A stretch of 39,740 bases of DNA from an uncultured Lachnospiraceae bacterium. Its GTDB lineage: Bacteria > Bacillota > Clostridia > Lachnospirales > Lachnospiraceae. Numbering within the stretch: the stretch's first letter is position 1; the number at the start of each line of letters is the position of its first letter. This document shows, in pieces, positions 22,846 through 30,453 of this stretch. Made by a program: the position numbers and the translations under genes. The notes beneath the pieces were generated by a model. The model did no database searches and was not told the DNA's origin. It was given only the letters and a program-made list of their open reading frames with translations. The DNA lies in contig CANQSB010000028.1 of assembly GCA_947626435.1 (NCBI GenBank), positions 1 through 39,740 on the forward strand, given 5' to 3'.

Positions 22846-23667
22846 ATGGAGAGCAAATTGAAATTATATGGTTTTAACAATCTTACGAAGTCGTTAAGCT
22901 TTAATATTTATGATGTGTGCTATGCAAAAAGCGAGAGGGAGCAGCACGATTATATTGCCTATATCGACGAGCAGTATAATTCAGAGCGTCTTACAAAGAT
23001 TTTGTTTCATGTTACGGAAATGATAGGCGCGCATGTGCTGAACGTGTCCAAGCAGGATTATGAGCCGCAGGGCGCGAGCGTGACCTTTCTTATAGCGGAG
23101 TCAAATATGATACCTGCGGGGCATAAAAGTGCGGCGAGTGCGGCGCTGACCTATAAGGACACGCTGAAGCTTACGAATCACAATGATGAGATAGTGGCGC
23201 ATTTGGACAAGAGCCATATCACTGTGCATACATATCCGGAGTATCATCCTGAGACGAATATCGCGACGTTCAGGGTGGATATTGACGTGGCGACATGCGG
23301 GGAGATTACGCCGCTTAGCACGCTTGATTACCTGATTGGCAGCTTTGATTCGGATATTATTACTATGGATTATCGTGTGAGGGGGTTTACGCGTAATGTG
23401 GAGGGCAGAAAGCTTTTCATGGATCACAAAATTACCTCTATACAGGATTATATTGATAAAGCTGTGCTTGAAAGATACGATGTGATGGATATAAACATAT
23501 ATCAGGCAAATATTTTCCACACGAAAATGCTTATTAAGGAGATTGATTTGCAGAACTACCTGTTTAATTCGGATATATACGAGATTGCGCCGAAGGCAAG
23601 ACTTGAAATCAGCAATAATTTGAGGCAGGAAATGATTGAAATTTTCAGCGGAGAAAATATTTATTGA
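22846..23667 (+). CDS. speD: S-adenosylmethionine decarboxylase proenzyme
   Basis: Makes decarboxylated AdoMet, the aminopropyl donor for spermidine. It is of the E. coli-type SpeD family. The self-cleavage motif DKSHITVHTYPE places the pyruvoyl-forming serine at S123, after a lysine as in E. coli. The C-terminal part has GEITPLSTLDYLIGSFDSDI and MDYRVRGFTRNVEG. Length 273. The frame is open from 22798, but that ATG lies in the terminator 3' arm. The ATG at 22846 has an AAAGAGG ribosome binding site and begins MESKLKLYGFNN, as in relatives. First gene of the polyamine cluster, under the leader attenuator. Confidence 0.95.
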   Translation: MESKLKLYGFNNLTKSLSFNIYDVCYAKSEREQHDYIAYIDEQYNSERLTKILFHVTEMIGAHVLNVSKQDYEPQGASVTFLIAESNMIPAGHKSAASAALTYKDTLKLTNHNDEIVAHLDKSHITVHTYPEYHPETNIATFRVDIDVATCGEITPLSTLDYLIGSFDSDIITMDYRVRGFTRNVEGRKLFMDHKITSIQDYIDKAVLERYDVMDINIYQANIFHTKMLIKEIDLQNYLFNSDIYEIAPKARLEISNNLRQEMIEIFSGENIY

Positions 23668-23714
23668 ACAAGCGGCGTAGGATGAATGTGGATTTGGATA
23701 TAAGGAGGGGTCGC

Positions 23715-25217
23715 ATGGGAGCGTTGAATCAGTCGAGGGCGCCTGTCTTGGAGGCGTTGGAGGAAATGAAACGGAACAGACTCGTGCCATTTGACGTGCC
23801 AGGGCATAAGCGGGGGAAAGGCAATTCTGACCTTATGCAGTTTTTGGGTGAAAAGTGCCTTTCTGTGGATGTTAATTCAATGAAAATGCTCGACAATCTG
23901 TGTCACCCTGTTTCTGTGATCAAGGAGGCTGAGGAGCTTGCGGCGGATGCGTTTGGCGCGGCGCATGCTTTTTTTATGGTGGGCGGCACGACGTCGGCAG
24001 TGCAGAGCATGGTGCTTTCGGTGTGCAAACGGGGGGATAAGCTTATTTTGCCCAGAAATGTGCATAGAAGCGTGATAAATGTTATGATTTTGTGCGGAGC
24101 CGTGCCTGTATATGTCAATCCTGATATGAACCATGAGCTGGGGATTTCGCTGGGGATGCGTGTGAGCGAAGTGGAAAAGGCGATTGCCGAAAATCCTGAC
24201 GCGAAGGCTATTTTAATCAATAATCCGACTTACTATGGTGTCTGTTCAAACCTTAAGGCGATAACAAGGCTGGCGCACAGCCATGGGATGAGGGTTCTAG
24301 TTGATGAAGCGCATGGAGCGCATTTTTATTTTGACAGGGATTTGCCAATGACAGCGATGGAGGCGGGAGCGGATATGGCTGCTGTGAGTATGCACAAGTC
24401 GGGCGGTTCGCTGACACAATCGTCATTTTTGCTTATCGGACCTGATATGAGCAAGGGACATGTAAGACAGATAATTAATCTTACCCAGACGACAAGCGGA
24501 TCGTATCTGCTGCTGTCAAGCCTTGATATTTCCAGAAGAAATATGGCATTGAACGGTCAGGAAATTTTTGGCAAGGTCAAGGATATGGTTGAGTACGCGC
24601 GAAAAGAGATTAATCAGATAGGGGATTATTACGCGTATTCGAAGGAGCTTGTAAACGGTGATTCGGTCTATGATTTTGATATAACTAAGCTGTCTGTCAA
24701 TACGCTAAAGGTGGGGCTTGCGGGCATTGAGGTTTATGATTTGCTGCGGGACGAGTATGATATTCAAACAGAGTTTGGTGATATTGGGAATATTTTGGCT
24801 TATGTTTCAGTCGGAGACAGACCGAGGGATATTGAACGGCTGGTGAGCGCGCTTGCGGAAATCAGGCGGCTTTACAAGAGGGACAGGACGGGACAGATGA
24901 CGGCGGAGTATATTAATCCGAGAGTGATTTTTTCGCCGCAGGATGCGTTTTATAGTGAAAAACAGTCGGTTTTGCTGGAAAAATGCAGGGACATGGTGTG
25001 CGCGGAGTTTGTGATGTGCTATCCGCCGGGGATTCCGATACTGGCGCCGGGAGAACTGATTACGGAAGAAATTTTAAGATATATTATTTATGCTAAGGAG
25101 AAAGGGTGCCAGATGACCGGAATGGAAGATATGGAGTTGAACTCGCTTAATGTGATGAAGGGCATTAGGTCGGGGGAGATTGAGCCGGGGAAGGGAATGA
25201 GTTTGAAGGATGCTTGA
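23715..25217 (+). CDS. speA: PLP-dependent Orn/Lys/Arg decarboxylase, probably arginine decarboxylase
   Basis: Fold-type I basic amino acid decarboxylase of the short Bacillus SpeA type (500 residues, without the N-terminal wing domain of the large E. coli enzymes). Motifs are VPGHKRG (28-34), DEAHGAHFYFD (197-207) and SMHKSGGSLTQ with the PLP lysine K228. I favour arginine as substrate because an agmatinase (speB) lies in the same cluster, but lysine or ornithine cannot be excluded. The frame is open from a TTG at 23664. The ATG at 23715 has AAGGAGGGG 4-5 bases ahead. The upstream extension would be rich in Arg and unlike the family. Confidence 0.9.
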   Translation: MGALNQSRAPVLEALEEMKRNRLVPFDVPGHKRGKGNSDLMQFLGEKCLSVDVNSMKMLDNLCHPVSVIKEAEELAADAFGAAHAFFMVGGTTSAVQSMVLSVCKRGDKLILPRNVHRSVINVMILCGAVPVYVNPDMNHELGISLGMRVSEVEKAIAENPDAKAILINNPTYYGVCSNLKAITRLAHSHGMRVLVDEAHGAHFYFDRDLPMTAMEAGADMAAVSMHKSGGSLTQSSFLLIGPDMSKGHVRQIINLTQTTSGSYLLLSSLDISRRNMALNGQEIFGKVKDMVEYARKEINQIGDYYAYSKELVNGDSVYDFDITKLSVNTLKVGLAGIEVYDLLRDEYDIQTEFGDIGNILAYVSVGDRPRDIERLVSALAEIRRLYKRDRTGQMTAEYINPRVIFSPQDAFYSEKQSVLLEKCRDMVCAEFVMCYPPGIPILAPGELITEEILRYIIYAKEKGCQMTGMEDMELNSLNVMKGIRSGEIEPGKGMSLKDA

Positions 25218-25716
25218 GACAAAGGATTTGGCACTTGATAAGGCGAAGCTGTCTGATTGGAAGGATATGTATTATAATGTCTGGTCGCGTTGGGAATGCG
25301 CGCGTTATATGGCGTGGCGGCTGACGGAAAATGAGGACGAGGCTGTAGAAAGAATGCGAAGGACGATTGAGTTTCAGAAAAATCATGATACATATACTGT
25401 CTACGAGAAAGCTTGTATGCGCGCAATCGGGTTTGCGGGAGTGGAACAGATAGCGCCTGCTGCGTATGCCGAAACGGGGATTTGTCTGGGAGCGGATTAT
25501 TTTAGGCGTGGATATGGGAAACAGATAGTTTTGTGTCTTGTTGATTATTGCAGAGGACTTGGCGCGAGGGAGTTTTTTTATTCGGCGCGTGAGGAAAATG
25601 AGGCGGCGAACAGGCTGGCTGTTTCGCTGGGCTTTGCCGTTTCGGGATATGAGGAAAAGACGGATGGCAGGGATGGACACAGGTATAAGCTGGTAAAGTA
25701 TAGATTGGAGTTATAG
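25210..25716 (+). CDS. GNAT-family N-acetyltransferase
   Basis: 168-residue GNAT. The acetyl-CoA-binding motif A is seen as LGADYFRRGYGKQIVLCLVDYC (about 97-118), followed by EENEAANRLAVSLGF, the usual motif B region. It overlaps the speA end by 8 bases, which suggests coupled translation. Its place inside a polyamine cluster makes a polyamine or agmatine acetyltransferase possible, but the sequence does not show substrate specificity and it does not have the usual SpeG look. Confidence 0.85.
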   Translation: MLETKDLALDKAKLSDWKDMYYNVWSRWECARYMAWRLTENEDEAVERMRRTIEFQKNHDTYTVYEKACMRAIGFAGVEQIAPAAYAETGICLGADYFRRGYGKQIVLCLVDYCRGLGAREFFYSAREENEAANRLAVSLGFAVSGYEEKTDGRDGHRYKLVKYRLEL

Positions 25717-25728
25717 GAGGTACAAATT

Positions 25729-26316
25729 ATGCTGCCAATAAGAGCGGAGGCTGAGAGATTGTTGAGCGAGGCTGAGAAATGCAATCCGGGACCATGGGGG
25801 AATCATAGCCGAGTTGTGGCACATTGCGCTGAGAAAATAGCAGGCGCGTGTGATGATATGGATTCGGAGAAGGCGTATATATTGGGACTTTTGCATGATA
25901 TTGGGAGAAAATTCGGGGTAAGGCATCTTGGGCATGTTTCGGACGGGTATACATATATGATGTTGCTGGGATATGACGAGGCGGCGAAAGTTTGTCTTAC
26001 GCATTCCTTTAATAATCATACGGTGGATGAGTATATCGGGAATTTTGATACGTCTGATGAGGAGCTTAGGCTGATTAGGGAGACTTTAGCGTCTGTTGAG
26101 TATGATGATTACGACAGGCTTGTCCAACTGTGCGATTCACTGGCCGGCAGCGAGGGCGTGCTGGACATTGAAGAACGTATGGAGGATGTAAAGCGAAGAT
26201 ACGGCGCATATCCGCAGAAAAAGTGGGATGCGAATATTGTATTGAAGGAATACTTTGAAAAGAAGGCGGGAAATAATATTTATGTGTTGACGGAGAAAGA
26301 CACATATAGACCATGA
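25729..26316 (+). CDS. HD-domain metal-dependent phosphohydrolase
   Basis: 195 residues with an HD domain: NHSRVVAHCAEKIA (first histidine), LLHDIGRKFG (the HD pair) and a later histidine in CLTHSFNNHT. Such proteins hydrolyse phosphate esters of nucleotides or related compounds. The substrate is unknown. GGAGGT precedes the start, 12 bases after the GNAT gene, so it belongs to the same transcript as the polyamine genes. Confidence 0.85.
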   Translation: MLPIRAEAERLLSEAEKCNPGPWGNHSRVVAHCAEKIAGACDDMDSEKAYILGLLHDIGRKFGVRHLGHVSDGYTYMMLLGYDEAAKVCLTHSFNNHTVDEYIGNFDTSDEELRLIRETLASVEYDDYDRLVQLCDSLAGSEGVLDIEERMEDVKRRYGAYPQKKWDANIVLKEYFEKKAGNNIYVLTEKDTYRP

Positions 26317-26342
26317 AAAAAGGTATGGAGGACTGCTTATAT

Positions 26343-26438
26343 ATGGCGTTTGATTACAAGAAGGAATACAAGGAATTTTATATGCCAAAGAACAAGCCTG
26401 CGATTGTTGAAGTACCGAAAATGAATTACCAGATGTGA
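26343..26438 (+). pseudogene. Truncated N-terminus of a GyrI-like domain protein
   Basis: A 31-codon frame beginning MAFDYKKEYKEFYMPKNKPA and continuing IVEVPKMNY strongly resembles the first 30 residues of stand-alone GyrI-like small-molecule-binding proteins of Lachnospiraceae. These normally run past 200 residues. It stops abruptly at TGA (26436), and the rest of the domain is not visible in the following 100 bases. It retains a good ribosome binding site (TGGAGG). I read it as a deletion remnant, though a short functional peptide cannot be excluded. Confidence 0.6.
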
Positions 26439-26537
26439 TGTGAGCAGGTTAAAGACGGTTATCAGAAATCCGATTAAAAAACGGTAAGCTTTGTTTGCTG
26501 TGCCTAAGCTACGGGAAGGATAAAAAGGTGGAAAATC

Positions 26538-26969
26538 ATGTGGGGTTCGGTTTATTTGGTAGTAAGGGATTTTGACAAGTCGGTGTCGTTTTATGAAAAG
26601 ACACTTGATATGAAGGTGAGCGAGTCAAATGGAAAGCGTTTTGCAGTGTTTAAATGCGAGGGCTTAACTTTGTGCCTGATGAACGGCTATTATGATGATG
26701 AAAATCGGGACCATGTCGTCACAAAGGGCGGCTATTGGGAGATGTACGACAATATGAGCAAAATTGCCGACAGTGAAAATACGCGTAAGGTTTTTATCAA
26801 TCTGGGCGTGGAGGATTTGCAAAAGGAGTATGACAGGATAAAGGCGCTCGGCATCGCAAGGGATTTGACGCCGATACGCTACATCAATGTTTTTGTGCCG
26901 TATTGGTATTTTACATTTTCAGACCCTGACGGAAATCCGATTGAGATTACAGGCGGAATGGAGGATTGA
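26538..26969 (+). CDS. VOC-superfamily (glyoxalase/bleomycin-resistance-like) protein
   Basis: 143 residues with one vicinal-oxygen-chelate unit: SVYLVVRDFDKSVSFYEKTL at the N-terminus and YFTFSDPDGNPIEI at the C-terminus, the two signature strands of the fold. Members include glyoxalases, dioxygenases and antibiotic-binding proteins. The function here is not determinable. RBS AAGGTGG. It ends one base before speE and is certainly co-transcribed with it. Confidence 0.85.
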   Translation: MWGSVYLVVRDFDKSVSFYEKTLDMKVSESNGKRFAVFKCEGLTLCLMNGYYDDENRDHVVTKGGYWEMYDNMSKIADSENTRKVFINLGVEDLQKEYDRIKALGIARDLTPIRYINVFVPYWYFTFSDPDGNPIEITGGMED

Positions 26970-26970
26970 T

Positions 26971-27825
26971 ATGGAACTGTGGTTCACAGAGAAGCATACA
27001 GAGGATGTGAAATTTTCAATACATGTTGACCGCCAACTCTATTCGAGCCAGTCGGAATTTCAGCGGATTGACATTTTTGATTCAAAAGAATTTGGGCGTT
27101 TCCTCACGCTTGACGGATATATGATGCTTACGGAAAAGGACGAGTTTATTTATCATGAAATGATAGTGCATGTGCCGATGGCAGTACACCCAAATGTAAA
27201 GCGTGCGCTTGTTATTGGCGGAGGCGACGGAGGCGCTGTGAGAGAGCTTGCGCGGTACAAAAATATTGAGCGCATTGATTTGGCGGAGATTGATGAGGAG
27301 GTAGTGAAAGCGTGCAGGGAATTTCTGCCTCAGACGGCGTGTGGGTTTGATGACGAGAGAGTGCATATTTATTATGAGGACGGCTTAAAATTCGTGAGGA
27401 AATATATTGACGAATACGACCTTATCCTTGTGGATTCGACAGACCCGTTTGGACCGGGCGAGGGACTTTTCACAAAGGAATTTTATGGAAACTGCTATAA
27501 GGCGCTAAAGGCTGACGGCATTATGGTAAATCAGCACGAAAGCCCGTTTTATCCCGCGGATGCTTTGGCTATGCAGCGGGCGCATAAGCGCATCGTGGAG
27601 TCGTTTCCGATAAGCAAGGTTTATCAGGCGCATATTCCTACATATCCGTCCGGCCATTGGCTGTTTGGCTTTGCGTCCAAAAAATACCACCCGATTTACG
27701 ATCAAAAGGTCGAGCAGTGGAAAGCGCAGGGGATTAAGACAAGGTATTATAATGAGCAGCTTCATAGAGGGGCGTTTGCCTTGCCGAATTATGTGGAGGA
27801 ACTTTTGGAAGGGGTGGAAGCGTGA
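26971..27825 (+). CDS. speE: Spermidine synthase (polyamine aminopropyltransferase)
   Basis: Transfers an aminopropyl group from decarboxylated AdoMet (made by SpeD) to putrescine. AdoMet-type Rossmann fold with GGGDGG (83-88), LAEIDEEVV, and DSTDPFGPGEGLF with the catalytic aspartates D155 and D158. QHESPF and PSGHWLFGFAS are also typical. Length 284. The frame is open from 26887 across the end of the VOC gene. The ATG at 26971 follows GGAGG and gives MELWFTEKHTEDVKFS, the normal SpeE start. It overlaps speB by 4 bases. Confidence 0.96.
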   Translation: MELWFTEKHTEDVKFSIHVDRQLYSSQSEFQRIDIFDSKEFGRFLTLDGYMMLTEKDEFIYHEMIVHVPMAVHPNVKRALVIGGGDGGAVRELARYKNIERIDLAEIDEEVVKACREFLPQTACGFDDERVHIYYEDGLKFVRKYIDEYDLILVDSTDPFGPGEGLFTKEFYGNCYKALKADGIMVNQHESPFYPADALAMQRAHKRIVESFPISKVYQAHIPTYPSGHWLFGFASKKYHPIYDQKVEQWKAQGIKTRYYNEQLHRGAFALPNYVEELLEGVEA

Positions 27826-28688
27826 AAAAAAATGTAGAAACCTTTCTGGGCTGCGATGCGGAGTTTGACGAGGCGCGGATTGTGATTTTTGGTGCGCCGT
27901 TTGATTCTACGACATCGTACAGACCGGGGACAAGGTTTGCGAGCAGGACTATGCGGGCGGAGTCGTACGGATTGGAAACATACAGCCCGTATCAGGACTT
28001 GGACTTGGAGGACGCGAAGGTTTTTGACGGTGGTGATTTGGAGCTTTGCTTTGGCGATGCCGGGCTTGCGCTTGACGACATCAGTAGTTTTACAAAAAAA
28101 GTGCTGGCGGGCGGAAAGCTGCCGCTTATGATAGGCGGAGAGCATTTAGTGACGCTTGGCGCGGTAAGGGCTGTGGCGGAAAAATATCCCGATTTGCATG
28201 TTATTCATTTCGACGCCCACGCGGATTTGCGTGATGATTATCTTGGCGCGAGGCTTTCGCATGCTTCGGTACTGCGGCGTGTGTGGGACATAGTCGGCGA
28301 CGGCAGGATTTTCCAGTTCGGCATAAGGAGCGGTGAGCGCGCCGAATTTGAGTGGGGAAAAGAGCATGTCAGCACGCATAAATTTGATTTTGAAGGGCTT
28401 GGAGAAACGGTCGGGAAGCTAAAGGGAAAGCCTGTATATTTTACGCTTGATTTGGATGTGCTTGACACTTCCGTATTTCCGGGAACAGGGACGCCGGAAG
28501 CCGGGGGAGTCACCTTTTTACAGCTTTTGGATGCCGTTTTAAAGGTGGGCGAGCTCAATATCGTAGGGTGCGACATCAATGAGCTATCACCGCCGCTTGA
28601 CGCAAGCGGAGCGTCTACGACTGTTGCCTTGAAAGTCTTGAGGGAGCTTATATTAAAACTGGAAGAAAAATATATAAGAGTAAATTAA
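27822..28688 (+). CDS. speB: Agmatinase / ureohydrolase
   Basis: Hydrolyses agmatine to putrescine and urea. The arginase-fold manganese ligands are all present: H108 (GGEH), D131, H133 and D135 (DAHAD), and D210 and D212 (DLDVLD), plus the SHASVLRR and GTGTPEAGG loops. Length 288. It uses a GTG start overlapping the speE stop. With SpeA upstream it completes the arginine-agmatine-putrescine route that feeds SpeE. Other guanidino substrates are possible within the family. A 99-bp palindromic element begins 9 bases after its stop. Confidence 0.92.
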   Translation: MKKNVETFLGCDAEFDEARIVIFGAPFDSTTSYRPGTRFASRTMRAESYGLETYSPYQDLDLEDAKVFDGGDLELCFGDAGLALDDISSFTKKVLAGGKLPLMIGGEHLVTLGAVRAVAEKYPDLHVIHFDAHADLRDDYLGARLSHASVLRRVWDIVGDGRIFQFGIRSGERAEFEWGKEHVSTHKFDFEGLGETVGKLKGKPVYFTLDLDVLDTSVFPGTGTPEAGGVTFLQLLDAVLKVGELNIVGCDINELSPPLDASGASTTVALKVLRELILKLEEKYIRVN

Positions 28689-28697
28689 TTTAGTCAA

Positions 28698-28796
28698 GGG
28701 GCTGTCGTATTAAGAAATATGAAAACAAGATATAGTATTATTTGGTTTAGCTACAATACCATATCTTGCACATATAATCCTTATTGCGACAGCCCC
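28698..28796. mobile_element. 99-bp palindromic MITE-like element, copy A
   Basis: Perfect 10-bp terminal inverted repeats GGGGCTGTCG/CGACAGCCCC (28698-28707/28787-28796). Further internal pairing gives one long hairpin (CAAGATAT/ATATCTTG inside). No coding capacity. A second copy of exactly the same length lies at 30195. The right end supplies sequence just before the ribosome binding site of the next gene. Confidence 0.75.
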
Positions 28797-28810
28797 GGAT
28801 TGGAGGAAAA

Positions 28811-30067
28811 ATGGGACGAGCATTGATTATAGGCTGTGGCGGAGTGGCAAGCGTGGCAATTCACAAATGCTGCCAAAACAGCGAGGTTTTTGAGGAGATA
28901 ATGATAGCAAGCCGCACTAAATCGAAGTGTGACGCGCTGAAGGAAAAGCTGGGCAATGGAAGGACGAAAATACAGACTGCCCGGGTGAACGCCGACGACA
29001 AGGATGAGGTAATTGCGCTTATAAAGAGTTTTAAGCCTGATTTAGTTATGAATATTGCCCTGCCGTATCAGGACTTGACGATTATGGACGCATGCCTTGA
29101 ATGTAAGGTAAATTATATGGATACGGCAAATTACGAGCCTGAAAACATAGAGGAGCCCGAATGGAAGGCGGCATATGAAAAGCGCTGCAAGGAGAAAGGC
29201 TTTTCCGCATATTTTGACTATTCGTATCAATGGGCGTACAAGAAAAAATTTGAGGAGGCGGGCATTACCGCGCTTCTCGGTTCGGGCTTCGACCCGGGCG
29301 TGACGCAGGTGTACTGTGCTTATGCGCTGAAACACGAGTTTGACGAGATTGACACGATAGACATTCTCGACTGCAACGGCGGAGACCATGGCTATGCCTT
29401 TGCGACGAATTTCAACCCTGAAATTAATCTGCGTGAGGTATCGGCGCCGGGCAGCTATTGGGAAAACGGCCGTTGGGTAGAGGTGCCTGCTATGAGCATT
29501 AAGCGCGAGTATGATTTTGAAGGCGTCGGCAGAAAGGACATGTACCTGCTTCATCATGAGGAAATCGAGTCGCTTGCGAAAAATATCAAGGGCGTAAAGC
29601 GCATACGCTTTTTTATGACCTTTGGGCAAAGCTACCTTGACCATATGAGATGCCTTGAGGATGTCGGGATGCTTTCGACGGTGCCGATAAATTATGAGGG
29701 AAAAGAGATTGTGCCTATCCAATTTTTGAAGGCGCTTCTGCCTGACCCCGCAAGCTTAGGACCGCGTACTAAGGGCAAGACGAATATCGGCTGTATTTTT
29801 ACGGGGAAAAAAGATGGAAAAGAAAAAAAGTATTATCTCTACAATATCTGCGACCATCAGGAGTGTTTCAGGGAGGTAGGTTCCCAGGCGGTTTCCTACA
29901 CGACCGGCGTACCCGCGATGGTTGGCGCTATGATGCTGCTTACCGGCAAATGGAACAAGGCGGGCGTTTATACGGCGGAGGAGTTTAACCCTGACCCGTA
30001 TATGGAGGCGCTGAATGTCTGGGGACTGCCATGGAAAGAAAGCCGCGAGCCTGTGCTTGTAGAATAG
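28811..30067 (+). CDS. Carboxynorspermidine synthase-like saccharopine dehydrogenase family protein
   Basis: In the family, carboxynorspermidine/carboxyspermidine dehydrogenase joins aspartate semialdehyde to diaminopropane or putrescine using NADPH, and the product is decarboxylated by NspC. The N-terminal Rossmann motif ALIIGCGGVASVAIHKC, LVMNIALPYQDLTIMDACLE, TALLGSGFDPGVTQVYCAYA and the C-terminal SYTTGVPAMVGAMMLLTGKW are characteristic. Length 418 from the ATG at 28811, after TTGGAGG. The frame extends back to a TTG inside the palindromic element, which I reject. Gene context supports a polyamine role. No nspC follows. It is flanked on both sides by 99-bp palindromes. Confidence 0.82.
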   Translation: MGRALIIGCGGVASVAIHKCCQNSEVFEEIMIASRTKSKCDALKEKLGNGRTKIQTARVNADDKDEVIALIKSFKPDLVMNIALPYQDLTIMDACLECKVNYMDTANYEPENIEEPEWKAAYEKRCKEKGFSAYFDYSYQWAYKKKFEEAGITALLGSGFDPGVTQVYCAYALKHEFDEIDTIDILDCNGGDHGYAFATNFNPEINLREVSAPGSYWENGRWVEVPAMSIKREYDFEGVGRKDMYLLHHEEIESLAKNIKGVKRIRFFMTFGQSYLDHMRCLEDVGMLSTVPINYEGKEIVPIQFLKALLPDPASLGPRTKGKTNIGCIFTGKKDGKEKKYYLYNICDHQECFREVGSQAVSYTTGVPAMVGAMMLLTGKWNKAGVYTAEEFNPDPYMEALNVWGLPWKESREPVLVE

Positions 30068-30453
30068 GGGAGTAAAAATCGCCCTATTAATGGTAAGATT
30101 GGCGTTTAGGCGCTTATTGCCGTAGATGTAAAATCATGTATGTTTTTTAATAATGTTAGCTGATACGGCAGCTCAAATATAAATATATACCCATGGGGCT
30201 GCCGCACTAATGATTAAGCATACAAGATATGGTATTATACTCAAATCAAATGATACTATATCCTGCGTTTATGTTCCTTAGTGCGACAGCCCCATGTCGG
30301 GCGCATGCCATACATTTGCCGAGCGCATGTGCGTTTGAAAAAGGCGTATATTTATTAGGCAATTGAAAAATGTGTTCTAAATTCTATGTTGTCGAATAGA
30401 GTTTCGCAAATACCCGGTATATTTATATTTGAGCAGAGCCATAAGCTGATATC
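30068..30453. other. Intergenic region with a palindromic element and a base-skew switch
   Basis: 386 bases without a gene. It holds palindromic element B (30195-30293) and a possible weak GCCGTA/TACGGC pairing (30119-30124/30165-30170). No nspC, no terminator with a T-run and no convincing XerCD dif site are visible. Strand composition changes around here. Confidence 0.6.
30195..30293. mobile_element. 99-bp palindromic MITE-like element, copy B
   Basis: Terminal repeats GGGGCTG-c-CGCACTAA / TTAGTGCG-a-CAGCCCC (one mismatch) and an inner CAAGATATGGTAT / ATACTATATCCTG stem. Same length and layout as copy A. Where the two differ in the stem, pairs such as T-G and T-T in A are C-G in B, so B is the better-paired copy. 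The flanks CAT/ATG extend the palindrome. Confidence 0.75.

Noticed and set aside
29042-29722. 226-codon minus-strand open frame inside the carboxynorspermidine-type gene
   Set aside because: Antisense shadow of a well-conserved enzyme; no start signal and no recognisable protein pattern.
28698-30293. Active composite transposon carrying the carboxynorspermidine gene
   Set aside because: No transposase and no clear target-site duplication are visible; only the two palindromic elements can be supported.
30068-30453. XerCD dif site at the skew switch
   Set aside because: No 11-6-11 sequence resembling the Firmicutes dif consensus could be found by eye.
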